From Omphiscola glabra (taxonomy: Eukaryota > Mollusca > Gastropoda > Lymnaeidae): a DNA stretch of 64,000 bases. The stretch's first letter is position 1. Every line of letters begins with the position of its first letter. This document shows, piece after piece, positions 25,071 to 38,219 of the stretch. The notes beneath the pieces are model-generated. The model saw nothing but the letters and a program-made list of their open reading frames with translations. It was not told the origin of the DNA and did not search any database. Where the stretch lies: positions 14,019,724-14,083,723 of the forward strand of contig OZ024798.1 of NCBI GenBank assembly GCA_964017045.1, read 5' to 3'. The position numbers and the translations under genes were made by a program.

Positions 25071-28000
25071 CTTGATTACAGAGCACCAGAAGCAGTAATG
25101 CTATTTAGCAAAGGTGTCCAACATTATATGAAGTGTATACTTTTGCTTTTTATAAGTCCACATCTGCAGAATAAATATGAGTAAAAAAAATTAAATAGCA
25201 ATTATATCAAGTTGTTTCAGGAATAAAAAAAAATTAAATAAAGAGATGAAAAAAACTCTTATGAGAACCATAATAATAAATAGCAGGCATGGAACTAATT
25301 TAAGGAATACCTGTTGCCACTAACCCCCTCATGCCGCATATCCATTAACGGCAACAGGTAATCATTATCGCCCTACCCTGTTTCTGCCATTTTATTTCTA
25401 GCTGCCGATTTTCCACAGCTGGCAGCCCTGTAGTTGCTACCATTTTTGACAGATACCATGCATGTCCTTTGTCGGCCCACTCTTTTACAATTTTGTTGCT
25501 CCACTCTTTTGGGGACATGATGCCCCACGCGTCTACCAACTATGTTGCCCCACTACTCTCACACTTCTTCAGCTATGTTCTGAAAATACATGTATTTCTA
25601 TTGCCTAGTCAATAAGATGGATCAGTGACAATAAACACATTTACTTAATTTTTAAACACCCCCCAACCCCTTTCCATTTTAATTTTGCTGGAGCTCGGAT
25701 GGCAGATGACAAAATTTGGCAAGAGAGGTTGTGGGGCTCGGACAAAAAAAGCCTGCTCCAGATCTTTGTTTGGGAAATAAGACACACGCAAAATGTGGAG
25801 ATCCTTAATCTTGGTAAATAAAAAATTGGAAAAAAAAGTCAATACGAAATTGAAAAACAAAAATTCATCAAAAAACACTGTTCAGTGTCAGTCAAGAAGA
25901 AAACTAAATTATAAATTATGTTGAAAAACAAAGCACTCACTTTTCTCACTGGCTTTGTTGTAAATTGCATAGTTATTTTTTGTTTTATATATATAGGAAT
26001 GAACTGGGGTATCCATATAGCTCTAAACAAAAAAATCAATTTAAATTTGTTTGGATGCTAAAAAAATGATTGGGGTTTTCTAATTTTCATAAATTTTCTA
26101 AATTTAAATATGCTATGAATAAAATATATCTGCTCATATTTAAGTATCACTTCAGTATTTTTGTTATAATTAAAAATTACATGCAATATAACAATTAAAA
26201 AACTATTTTAAGTATTTTATCTTAATTTGAAAGTTAAGATATTCTTGTCTTAGTATTAATCTTATTATTTCAAAATCACATTTACCCAGAAGATTAAAAA
26301 ATCTAAAATTTAAATTTATGTTATTCAAAGTCTTCAAAAAATATTAAATTTAAATTTTGGATTGCACAGAAATAAAGAAAAATTAGAAAGACATTTTAAG
26401 AATTTAATTTAAACTCACAAATCACAAGTTATTACCCAAGTGTGAGAAAACTGATAATGTTTTTCCGCTATACTAGCCTATACAAAAATAAATATGATTG
26501 ATTTTTAATTCCTAATACATCACACCAAATTTTAGCTTTGTATTTTTCCCATTTAATAAGTTTTACTTATTTTTCATTTAAAAAATTTGCTTTTTATCAA
26601 ATTTCATTAAGTAATAAAAACTTAACTTTAACAAATATTTTTAACAACAATATGCCATTTAAACCCATTAAGTCCAACAAAAACTCACAGCCAATACCAC
26701 TCAATAATTCACTAATCACTCATCCAAATAAGAACAGCCCATATGAAGTAGCAATTGGTCCCTTTTGTTATCAGTTTCTCAAAACCCAATTATGTTACAA
26801 ATTTTAACTATGGTATAGATTTTAATGTTAAAATAAATAACCATAATCTTTCAATATACTGAAATATGCATCAAACTATTTTTTTTAAGCAAATGTAAAA
26901 CAACGTGTGATAAAAGGGCGCAGGGACTTTAACATTTTAATAAAGTTCAGTGGCATGCAAAAATGTGTGGTTGCTTATGTAGGTGGCTACCAACCCATGG
27001 ATGATTTTATTCAAATCTATTAAAAAATGTGGTGGGGGGGGGGGGGTGCTTTGATATTTTTATTTTGCCCCAGGCAGCACAAGAAACACCTAAAGATGAA
27101 GGAGTGAATTTGATAATCTTCTTTGGTAAACCCATATCAGGGCAGGGAACGAATAGAGTGTGCTTATTTTTATGATGACAATATCTTTAAAACAAATCCA
27201 AAGTCGTAAAAAAAGTGCTACATTTTCTTAAAATAATAAATATATGTTATACCAATTAAGAAAATATAGTTCAAGAGCATTGACAAATCATGGGTATCTT
27301 TACATAAGTTTAGCCATGCCTCCAAAAAACATCTAAAACTCAATTACTTTTTATGTGAAGTTTAATCTTAAAAATAGATTCATATATTTTTTTACTTTAA
27401 ATGAGCGTGATCAAAGGTGGATAAGGATTTTCTTTCAAAGTATGAAAATATATTTTTGATTCCACTTTGAATAAAGTAAATTTCATGGAAAAGTGGGTGT
27501 AAATAATATAGGTTTTGTCAAGAGTTGAACAGTATAGGTTTTGCCATGAGTTGTCTCACCCTAAGCGCAGTGAAGTCACTATTTGGGAATCCCAACACTG
27601 GACTTAGGCCTTAAGTTAGGGTGAATAGACCAATTGTAAGACCTGAACGATGTGTTTGATAACTTTCCTGCTCTTTACTGAGCATTATTCATTGTTTTTG
27701 AATAATAATAATTATTGTAATATATATTATTAAATAATAATTTAAATTATTAGCCTAATAAAAATATATATAATATATATTAATAAGACTATTCGTACCC
27801 GGGTACCAGAAGTGAGAGGTTGGGATTAAAAAACCATTATTTAAAATATTATTGTTGGGTTTGTAAGACAAAATTTGGTATCAAAATAATCAAATGAAAG
27901 ATAATTGAATGGACTATACTATACGTTGTTGTAAACTTACTTCTTAGTGTAACTAAAATAAACTACCACAAATGACATCCCAATAGCATTGAGTCTATTG

Positions 28001-28239
28001 GGACCGCGTGAGAATGGCGGCGCTGCGTGTCAGGGTACTTAACTGATCAATAACTTATTTTTAAAAATGCGCTCCGTAATAAAAATACCCCGCTCATTTT
28101 GGTTATAGGTTCATTTACAACATATCCAAAATTCATGAGTGTAGACCATAGGTAGGCACTTTGATGAAAATTTCAAAACATTTTTAAAAATATAAAAATA
28201 CTACAGCTGTATAGAGCCTGGTGAATAGATTACAAAACA
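25071..28239. other. 5' flank of gene B and AT-rich intergenic
   Basis: A TATATAATG-like stretch lies about 50 bp upstream of the gene B start (near 25117-25123) and could be a core promoter, but this is weak. The rest is very AT-rich with a poly-G run near 27037. No family-like open frame was seen; the frame at 25539-25345 (minus) is unassigned. Confidence 0.35.
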
Positions 28240-28242
28240 CCA

Positions 28243-28390
28243 AGTATATATATATATACATATATAATATATATATATATTATATATAAATATATACATT
28301 ATATAAATATAAATGTATATATATATATATTTAAATATATATATATAATATATATAGATTATAAATATATATATAAACTATTATATTTTA
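28243..28390. repeat. TA-rich microsatellite
   Basis: Almost pure alternating AT/TA with occasional AAA and C interruptions. Confidence 0.9.
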
Positions 28391-29974
28391 TATATTAATT
28401 GTAATAATAATGAGGCTAATAATAATAAATGAAAATGGTTTTTAACCAACTTCAGGCACTTCCCAAGTCCAAGTCCATACCCCTCAATAAAAGCATCAAA
28501 TCAAGTTAAAAATATGTATTTATGTTGTTAAAATATATATCTCTGTTATCAAATTATTTCTGTTTGTTTTTAAATGAGTTATTATGGAGTAATAAGCTTG
28601 ATTTCCAGTGTAAATCAAGTTATTTCCTCTATTAAAAAATCGTTATCGATAATAGGTCATTTTGGGACACATGTGACAAAAATTTGGTAGGGACTTTTAC
28701 ACCACAGAACTGGGTCCTAACGTCATGAATTTTTGATATGTTGTTATGGTTATTGCACGCTACTGGTCCCTCTGTCGCTCACCCTAACCCGAACCCTAAA
28801 TCTATCATAAACAAAGGGAAGTGACTCCCAATAAGGGGACCACAACAGCACATTAGCCGTTGTTATTTATTCCATTATCTACCGACGTCTTTTTATTTAA
28901 GAAAGACACCCTTTCCAGAAAAAAAATATGAATGAGTATATTTAGCATTATTTTACCTTATATTTTCAAAGTTAAGACCTCAATTTTATTTTAGAACTAT
29001 AGTGTCTAATCATAAAACAACATGTCTACTCTAAGTTGTGGGCGGAAATAGAGTGATCATGCGAGGCTATAATTATAATTAACGAAAAAATCGTAAACAG
29101 CAACACTCGTTAAATTAAAAAGTGGAGGTCGCCATTTTGATGCCGAAATCACGATACCCGGTTTTCGGCGTTTCTCGGAAGATATCGAAGTGCCTACCAT
29201 AGGTAGGCTTCAAAAACGAAAGTCTAGGGAGGTCATTTTTTTAGGCTATGTGATTAAATAAGTCTACGTCGAGACTTCGCTGAAATCGCTGCAATAGCTG
29301 GTAGAAAATATCGCAAAATGCCACAATTGACGGATTGTCATCCCGGTAACACCGGATTATATATCATAAATAATAATAAGGTAATGATTATTTATTTCTG
29401 ACCTTCCTAACAAACTGTATTTTAGCCCCCAAAAATTATTGCAAATATGAGCCGTTAAATATTCAGTAGTTTTAATCTTGGACATACCCACAGAGCTTAA
29501 ATATATCTCTTTGTCTATTGGCATACCAGGAACTCTTCTGTCTGCTAGGAGTTTTTACATTTTCTTATGATGCCAATTTGGCTGACTTGTATATCTTTTT
29601 TTTATTGTGTAAAAAAATATTTATTTATTTCACAAATTTTAACAGTTAATGATTTTTGGCTTGGTGTGCTAAATACTCCGCATTTTAGTGTATCCTGGCC
29701 AGTACCAGGCACAGCCCTAGTAAATAGGACACAATTTGAAACGTGCCAATTGGTGATAAAAAAACAACTCTAAATGATTGCATTATGTGAAGGCATGCAA
29801 ATGAATCATCTTTGGGGGGGGGGGGGGGTGCAATGTTAAGCAGTACACTTTTAAAAGCTTTACTATGTTAAACAGTATACTTTTCAAAACTGTTCAATGT
29901 TGAAAAGTAAAATTTTAAAATATTTTCAATGTTAAATAACACAGTTTCTAAAGCTATCGTTGCATTATATTCTG

Positions 29975-30175
29975 GTTCTGGTAGGGTACGTTTCAGCATC
30001 CATATACTGGCATATATGCAACGGTTGGGGAAGCGTTGCTGCCATCCTAACGGCTCCTAGCAGATTCCAGGGCAGCCTTGAAGCTTTCGATAGATGTCGA
30101 GTTCACGGCGGTATTGTCCAGGTGGTTCCAAGCGATTATTGTGCGTGGAAAGAATGATTGTTTATGTTGCACTGT
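29975..30175 (-). mobile_element. non-LTR retrotransposon C-terminal fragment
   Basis: Read on the minus strand the segment encodes QSFFPRTIIAWNHLDNTAV followed by STSIESFKAAL. This is the typical ending of jockey/CR1-like LINE reverse transcriptases (FPRTI-xWN-LP ... SFK-xL). No upstream RT motifs are attached, so it is an isolated 3' relic. Confidence 0.75.
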
Positions 30176-31079
30176 GTTTTAATCCTTAGGCACCGCTATA
30201 TCTTTTGAGGCAAAACTTTTTTTTTCAGAATAGTTTTTTAAAAATCAAAAACTGCAACATGCGTAAATTATAGCCTGCTAATATTATATTATTATAGCTT
30301 ATATTAATTAATTAAAGATCAGATTATCAAATTACAAATTGTAAAATACTGTAAAATAGGCCTTAATTAAGCACTGGTATTGGACACTTCTTTCAGCGAT
30401 ATTAACATAGCAGTACAGTTGTGTAAAAGTGTGCTTTACCTGTAGGTGGAGCGAGACGTTTTACAAACCATCTGAAAAGAGAAATTACAATTTCGGTTAT
30501 ATTTATAAGACTTGATAATATAATATGCCATGTCCATGTGTCATTTAAAATTGCGCATTTGTATTTCAGTCCAGAAGATAAGCTTTCGTCAAGCGCAGTT
30601 TATGCGAAATATTAATAATATTATTAAGGATTTTCCAAGCCACATCTATTCATAGTCCGTGAAATATTTAAATACGCTTCGAAATTATTCAATAAGTGAT
30701 CGATAGGGTCACATGAAAATTAAAGTAAATTAATAACCGAAAGAAGTTAATTTTGTCTCCAAATGAGATCACGTTTCTGACTGTTGTTGCTTTGTTTCGT
30801 TTCTCGTAAGGCATAATTATCAGGGCAGTAATTTTTACTGGCACAGTTTGCACGGGAAAACCCGTACGAAAATAAATTTTTTTCCCACACCCTCTCCTCT
30901 ATTCGTCGCAATACCTCTTTCCAGGCCGATAGTTAGTGGGGGAGGGGGGGATTCGGTGAACGGGGGTAGCAGCACCAGAATACAATACCTATTTAAAGTT
31001 AAAATTTGTTTGTTTATGGATTTTTTTCGAATACGTTTTTACATGGATTGATGGATCAGGATCTTGAACAAATTTGAGG

Positions 31080-31560
31080 TTTTGAACTTATCATTTCATT
31101 CCGTTTGGGGCCGGGGCCCTAAATTCGTTTTTTTCCTTATATGAGAGCTATATCAATAAAATTACCAACAAATATTCCTACATAAATTGATGGATCTTGA
31201 CCAAACTTAGTACTAGAGGCGTAGCGTAGGGGGGGGGGGGGCAGGGGGGTACAGATGTACCCGGGCGCCAGCAAGTTAGGGGCGCCAAAATGTGCTTTGG
31301 TATTATTTTATTGATGAAAATAACGGGTTTGAGAGTTGAAACAGGAAAAGGGGGCGCTTTAAAATGAATCTTGTCCCGGGCGCCAAACACTCTAGCTACG
31401 CCACTGCTTAGTACACATACACAATTGATTATCCGTATTCCAGAAGGGTACTGAGGTCATAAAATCCACTCCATTTCATTTTTTCTTATATAATTTAAGC
31501 GATATAAACACCATTGGACTTAGGGAGCGTCCATTAATTATGTCAACAAAATGGGGGGGG
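31080..31560. repeat. dispersed GGGGCCC-containing repeat, interrupted by a MITE
   Basis: The segment carries TTTGGGGCCGGGGCCCTAAATT, a GAGCTATATCAATAAAAT tract, and GACCAAACTTAGTACACATA split by an insertion. Related copies lie at about 38220-38870 (opposite orientation), 52735-52900, 53060-53220 and 53280-53450. No protein coding was recognised; it is a family of interspersed repeats. Confidence 0.7.
31214..31406. mobile_element. hAT-type MITE, 193 bp, with 8-bp target duplication
   Basis: Flanked by CTTAGTAC on both sides (31206-31213 and 31407-31414). Ends are TAGAGGCGTAGCGTAG and CTAGCTACGCCACTG, which are imperfect inverted repeats. The interior is GGGGCGCC-rich with a poly-G run. The 8-bp duplication fits the hAT superfamily, and the same host repeat without the insert is seen at about 38600-38640. 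Confidence 0.8.
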
Positions 31561-32149
31561 GGGGGGGGAGTTGGGAAATGTTTGACAGTTGTTGACAAAA
31601 AAGTGGGGGGAGGGGGTTAGATTAGTTTACGTCAAAAATCATGTCTTCTCTATTAAAATTTTTATCTTAAAAATTGTCTGGCTATTACATTATTTTAAAA
31701 AATTTAATGAGTGCAAATAGTCATATAATTTTTATGCTTTTAATTTTAACAATATAAGAGTCATTTAATGCGTGTCTGTCTGTGCACTGCAGATGGCTGG
31801 TCATAATGTCAGCACACTTTGTTAGTGCAAGAGAAGTAAAAAGTTGGCCTCTTGAAGTCTTCCCTTGAAGATTCTGTTTGTCGCAAATGACTAGGGCGAT
31901 ATGTTTGAGATCATGTTGCATGTATGGAACAAGAACAAGGTTCTTACCAGATTTTGTGGATGCCAAATACGGACACAAAGGCTCACAGAATCCGGGCTTA
32001 TTGCAGCGGGTGGGGGGGGGGGGGAGACAACAGGTTATGTGTATGATTTTTAATATCCTACTGTACATCATTTTGTGACACACTATTGTTAATATGTTGC
32101 AGACCCATAAATAGCTTTAAAGAAATTTCCATTTTTAAGAAGTATTTCA

Positions 32150-32520
32150 TAAAATTGAAGACATGTTAGATCAATCAATGTTACACTGAACAAACAAAAT
32201 ATCTCTCAGAGTGGTTACTTTTAGCGGCGATTTCTGAGGGGTCCAAACATTGATTACCTGAGAGTAAGCTCACTCCACAGGTACATTTGTGCCGGGGAAG
32301 CTGAATGAAAACTCAAGCAGTAGCTGCACATTTACAGAAGCTGCATCATTTGCTTTGAAATGTTGAAATAATTTCCCACATTTTTTAAAAACAGAAATTT
32401 TTTGCGAGTTCCATTCTTCCAGCTTAGCAGGTAAAATTTCTTGTATAACATCAGCTAGCTCGTCAAAGAGATCGCTATCAACAATTTTCCCTGGTAAGAT
32501 TTCATTTACCGGTACATAAG
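32150..32520 (-). pseudogene. degenerate hAT transposase, C-terminal part
   Basis: The minus strand reads FDELADVIQEILPAKLEEWN, then a VQLLLEFSFSFPGTN block with an in-frame stop soon after, then VINVWTPQKSPLKVTTLREI. This matches the C-terminal dimerisation region of hAT transposases (LLEF-xx-IPG-TNA-VER-FS ... W-xxxx-xLK-xxTL). The stop and the loss of the ERVFS core mark it as inactive. Confidence 0.7.
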
Positions 32521-33189
32521 AGACACTTCTCTTTCTACGATGTCACAGGAAGGGAATACTTTCATAATCACCCAAAAAATATTTCAAAACCTTCAAAGTG
32601 AACAGACCAACGCTGCAGATATGTAACACGTGTACCATGAAATGCAACAAAAAAAGTGCCTTTTCTATATGTCTGACATTTATTTCAATTGCTTATTCCA
32701 AATCTTTCAACCAACAACGAATAATGAGTGGAACAAATCTTTGTTCCTAGCTTTCCTGACATTTGAGCAGGAGACTCATCGATTCCTCAGATACTTCAAC
32801 AAATGTTGCTGTGTGACTTTCAATCTTTTTTTGACAGCTAATTGAAACATATGTTCGGGAAACCGGATCCACCGGGAACGAAATGTTGACAAAAGTTATT
32901 ATAAATGAGAACAAAATTAACATTTTAATTATTTTACTTAAGCCAAATTTTATTTTATTTTTATTTTTTACACGGCCCTTAATTTCGATTTTACCTAAAT
33001 GTAATAATCCACTAGAGAATACTTATATAATCCTCAGGATTCTCAAAGAAAAAACAAAATTTCTGCTACAATAATCCAAGAATTTCTTAAGTCTTAGCTT
33101 ATTACTAAAGAACAATCATAAAAAGGTGCACTTACCTCAAGAAAATTAAAAAAGAAATTAAGAGGAATTAAGAGTTGTGTAGGAAAGCT

Positions 33190-33560
33190 TTTAGAGCTAC
33201 AGCTGAAGTTAAGAAAGATCATATGTAAGCAGTAAACGTTTGGCTGATCTCGATACTATGTTCGGGATGCCTCACTCCAAAGTTTGTACGATTTTGACAA
33301 ATCTAAAAGTATGGGAAGATGGGGAAAAAACACCTCCTTTCAGTTTCGATTAATGAAAAACAACTGGCGGGTGATGTAATTTCTGAGAAGAAAATCTATG
33401 AGAAAGCCAAGGTCCTCAACGATGATTTAGTTAAAAGGCCTGATACCAGTGCTCAAAAGTGGGAATTTAAAGCCAGTAGGGGGGTGATTAAACAACTTTA
33501 AGAAAAGGTCTGCTGCGATCCATGGATTTTGTTTTAACCATAACGGATTAATCCCGGTTC
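33190..33560 (+). pseudogene. Tigger/pogo-type transposase fragment
   Basis: The segment 33319-33501 and its flanks resemble the N-terminal HTH/CENP-B region of Tigger transposases: GMPHSKVCTIL upstream, then KKIYEKAKVLNDDLVKR and EFKASRG. A frameshift follows, after which FKKRSA continues the expected ASRGW-xx-FKKR motif in another frame. No DDE domain is present. Confidence 0.7.
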
Positions 33561-34739
33561 TATTACTTTAAAGTGTGGAAAATGTATTGGAGATTGAACG
33601 ATTTGGAACTTGAATTGGGTCCTTGAACTGATGAAGTTCTAAATTCCAAGGTGCCAATGTTTTCATAGTTAGAGTTTTTTTTAAACCGAAGTCTGCTCCA
33701 TGAGGCTCTATAATTTGTAGTCATGCCACTGCCTTAAACATACATATTTTATTGATAAAGCACGCGTTGGGGGGGGGGGGGGGAGGGAGGATGAATCACC
33801 CTTTCAGACATCTACTGCTGCTCTCTCAACTATTTGTCTCTTTTTTCTCTTTATTGCATTATTGTTTCACGCTTTATTTATTTATATATATACACATATA
33901 TCCTATATATGTCGTTTAAATATATGTAATAATATATACATCCAATAATTTGTGCAATGATACCAAAAGCTTTCAACAAAAAATGCTGAGAATAGTAAAA
34001 TGTAGATGTTTTTTTTTTTATTATGACAACAATAATATTATTATTTTAGATTTAAATTGTTTTTGCTCCTTGATGATCGTATTTGATCAGATATCGTTTT
34101 TGACGAGGTCGTTCCGGCTCAAATAAAGGCTTTAAAAGCGTTATATTTTATGGAATATAAAAGCAATTAAAATGGGAAGACGTACATGCACTTGCACGAG
34201 ACGTGTCCCATCGTATGAATAAAACGTTAAATATGCGTTTTTAAAAAATTAGAAATGATCTTCATGGACTATTTCAAGACTATTTTTGGCGAACCTGAAA
34301 GGCCTTTTACAGATGAATCTCAACATTTCTGCACACCATACTGGATGAGATATTGAGACTGACACCGGATCAAAGTTATTTTTCAAAAAAAAATATATAT
34401 CTTACCATAGGTAACATGTGTTGACATGATCTTGCCGTATAGCTTGAACAACGTCCTCCTACTGCCAAATTTGTGCCTAAAAAGATATAACAATCAGTTT
34501 TAATTTTTTTTATTCTGCGGGTATTTAATGTTGGCTTGACAGTATAGTGGGCCCCGATCGCACGTTTTTGCGCTGATAAATACACTGCCTTGCTAGTATA
34601 GTACCGCCCTGGGCAGGACAAGAGTTTTTTGGCGCCCCCTTTTATGATACAAAATCTGTAGTTGTACGAAAATGCCGAAATATAAACAAAAAAAAGTGAC
34701 ACGTGGGCGGACAACCCCATGCCCCCTTACCTATAACGG

Positions 34740-34836
34740 CTCTGGCAACTGAATTGACCCACTTCTGAACATCTAAATTGACCCACTTCTGAACATTAAA
34801 TTGACCCACTTCTGAACATCTAAATTGACCCGCTCC
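34740..34836. repeat. ~24-bp tandem repeat, about 4 copies
   Basis: Copies of TTGACCCACTTCTGAACAT followed by CTAAA or TAAA. The last copy runs into a poly-C tract. Confidence 0.85.
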
Positions 34837-34931
34837 CCCCCCCCCCAACCCATCACCCGTAGGAAATTTACTGAGTGAAACACTGATGTCCATGTTGATT
34901 TACCCAATTTATTTTATAAGTGGTTTAACAA

Positions 34932-35092
34932 AGGAAACTTTGCTTTGAGAGGGCAATCAACAGATCACAGATTGATTAGACATTGCCGATGTTTTACACG
35001 TCCATGGCAGGTTTTAAGTGAAACTTTGCTATGAGAGGGCAATCGACAGATCACAGATTGATTAGACATTGCAGATATTTAACCGTGCATGG
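34932..35092. repeat. tandem duplication of ~85 bp
   Basis: GAAACTTTGCT(T/A)TGAGAGG and CAGATCACAGATTGATTAGA both occur twice in order, with an imperfect spacer. Confidence 0.8.
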
Positions 35093-36059
35093 TCAATTTT
35101 ATATCGTCGCATGCTCACGTGTTCGTTCATCTCACGTCTACACCCGCTTCCGCCCAACAGGGGGAAAAAAAAAAAAGTAAAACAGTGTTTACAAACAAGT
35201 ACCGATAACTCATGCTAAAATTAATTTAGATAACATGATGAAAGTATCGCCATTTTGTACACTGCTCTTTTAAATAAAGCACACGTACGCATAATTTGTT
35301 AACGTCATACAAACACATCTCCCTACAACACTCCCTGTAGTGAAACACGTGTGCAATTTTTGTAGAATTTTTTAATTTTATTGTCAAAGATAAGTACGGT
35401 AAATGGAAAATGTTGCTTGGCGGGGATTGAAAGGAGGCGATTTTAATAAATCAGGAACGTAAACTACATCGCGTCTTAGTAGGGTCAGTGTAGTCGGGTT
35501 AGGGTGGAAACCTGCAGGCAGGTAGACAAGGGGGCAGTCTGTAGGGTTACGGATTCACAAACGCTAAGGTGAAGCGGGCTGAGAGCACGTTGACAGGCAC
35601 AGTTTGGGAAGTGGTATGTGGATAGCGCATGGGTGACAGTACGCGCACGTGGACAGGGGATCAAGAAGATGGTATGGATTGATAGCTGGATATTCAGTAT
35701 CACTAAATAGTTAAGACTTAATTAATTACGTTATAAAAGAAAATCTAAATGTACTTTGAGTATCAAGAAATGTTTTGACATTCAGACATCTCTTATATAT
35801 ATATGTGTATGGTATTGATTTTTGCATCCATCTTGGAATAAATGGAAAGCACGTTAATAAAACAGTTTAAGAGAAACTAGTAATTGCCATGATAAATCAG
35901 TATATCGAAATATTTTATAATTGAATTTCACCTTTTTACATTAACATGTCTGAATTTTGAATTCAGTAGGCCAAAAATTACTGGATAATGATAATCAGTG
36001 AGGACAAAATATTTCAGGAAAATTCATTTAAATAAATACTGTGTTTTTAAAAGTCATAT

Positions 36060-36806
36060 GGTTGTTCTTTAATTGAATGGTGTTTTTTTAAATATATTTT
36101 AAATTGAAAGGTGTTTTTAAAATATATTTTAAATTGAAAGGTGTTTTTTAAAAAATGTTTTTAAATTGACAGGTGTTTTTTTTATATATTTTTAAATTGA
36201 AAGGTGTTATTTAAAAATATATATTTCTTAATTGAAAGTTGTTTTTTTAAATATATTTTTAAATTGAAAGGTGTTATTTAAAATATATATTTCTTAATTG
36301 AAAGGTGTTTTTACACATATTTTTAATCATGTATTTTAATTATACTTTTAAAAGAACGTTTTCATCTTACAAAATGTTTTTAAATTGAAAGGTGTTTTTT
36401 TATATATTTTTAAATTGAAAGGTGTTATTTAAAAATATATATTTCTTAATTGAAAGTTGTTTTTTTAAATATATTTTTAAATTGAAAGGTGTTATTTAAA
36501 ATATATATTTCTTAATTGAAAGGTGTTTTTACACATATTTTTAATCATGTATTTTAATTATACTTTTAAAAGAACGTTTTCATCTTACAAAATGTTTTTA
36601 AATTGAAAGGTGTTTTTTTATATATTTTTAAATTGAAAGGTGTCATTTAAAATATATATTTCTTAATTGAAAGTTGTTTTTTAAAATATATTTTTAAATT
36701 GAAAGGTGTTATTTAAAATATATATTTCTTAATTGAAAGGTGTTTTTACACATATTTTTAATCATGTATTTTTAATTATACTTTTAAAAGAACGTTTTCA
36801 TCTTAC
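36060..36806. repeat. nested AT-rich tandem array with ~218-bp higher-order period
   Basis: Subunits share AAATTGAAAGGTGTT. The composite block ending GAACGTTTTCATCTTACAAA recurs at about 36363, 36581 and 36799, a spacing of 218 bp. Confidence 0.85.
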
Positions 36807-37430
36807 AAAAATCTGTGACTGAGTCACGTGTTCAATTTATCATTCCTAAATAATATAAAACTTTAATCATTGACATGGTTTTTCTGTTATTTTATTTTCT
36901 GTCCATTTCCAAACGCCGCGTGCTGTAGGCAAAACATGCAATAAGTGCAGTAGTTAAGAGAGAGTTGGTCTGTTCGCGCACCGCCCTCTTTCCTTTCCAC
37001 CGGTTAAAAGTGTACATGTTCTAAATGGTATGTTTCAACTTGCCCACCAAAGACGTTCTTTCCCTTACGGTCTCAATATTTTGTTGACACGTCACATGAT
37101 CAGGCTGTGCACGCCTACAACCGCATGACGTGTAAGCTACAGCATGAAAGATGCATCTAATTATTATAGATCCTATTTTCGTAAATCATATTGTAGTGGT
37201 AATCAAAATACGATAATCTATTAGTTTTGACAAAAATTTTGTAAGATTTTTTTTAAAACTTTACCTTTTACAAATTGCTTTTACAAATTGCTTCACGAAT
37301 ATGGCAGTAGGAAGTCGTCCGCTCCCGTCGCGAGCTAGAAAAAGGAGAGGCACACATAAATTAGGGTATTCCCCATAAACACATCATGGCTGATTCTGGC
37401 TTTCCGAGAAAAGATCAATTTCGTTGTTGC
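36807..37430. other. no gene recognised
   Basis: Mixed-composition sequence after the 218-bp array. No protein-family signal on either strand. Confidence 0.35.
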
Positions 37431-37440
37431 ATTATTTTAT

Positions 37441-37950
37441 ATTGAGCTAGCCAATATACCCGGCGTTGCACGGGATTGCATTCGGGGAAAATCAACTTCT
37501 AAAGCCTTTTAATTAAAATTGAAATTATATGAAAGCACATTAAAAATACCTTTTGTAAACTTTTCGTTTCCCGAAGGGATCCCATTTCCAAGTAGGATAC
37601 CCTATTCCAATGGGATCCAGTTCCTATTGGTATCCCGATCCCATTGGTATCCCGATCCCGATTGGGATCCCCTTTCTAAATGGGATCCCATCCAATGGAA
37701 TCCCGACCTCTGTTGGATCCCAACCTAATTGAGATCCCGTTGGGATACCATTATCAAGTAGGTTATCATTTTCATTTTTTTTCCTTTTTCATGTGGGATT
37801 CCGATAGGATCCCGTTTCCCCGTGGGATCCTTTTCTCCGATCGATAGGATCCCTATTTGATCCCGTCACTTCATGGGATCGTGCAGTATACTCAATCACG
37901 TTTAGGATCCTCTTCCTCGTTGGGACCATGTTCCCATTGCGATTTAGTTC
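37441..37950. repeat. GGATCCC-rich degenerate tandem repeat
   Basis: Preceded by GCTAGCCAATATACCCGGCG. From about 37575 the palindromic core GGGATCCC and variants recur every 10-25 bp, alternating with CCAATGG/ATTGGTAT. It looks like the decayed repeat body of an interspersed element. Confidence 0.65.
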
Positions 37951-38219
37951 CCGGTAGGATTATGAAGGGTCACTTTAAAGTAAATACCCATGAAAGTATA
38001 GAACTAAACTAACATTTCAATAAGCTTTTAGATTCCATTATATATACCCGTTGAACATTATAGAACTTTCTAGAACAATCTAGATGAAATTTAATATCCT
38101 CATCGAAACATATAAAAATGTCTTTTCTAAATAATTATTTTTCGAATACGAAAAATGATACAACTAAAAGCACTACTATATAACTATAGTACATTTAAGT
38201 TGAAAGATGGGCCCCATTC

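Larger units (their letters stand above)
33561..36055. other. intergenic; short repeats only
   Basis: Poly-G run near 33769, TA-rich tracts near 33885 and the short repeats annotated separately. No gene recognised. Confidence 0.4.
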
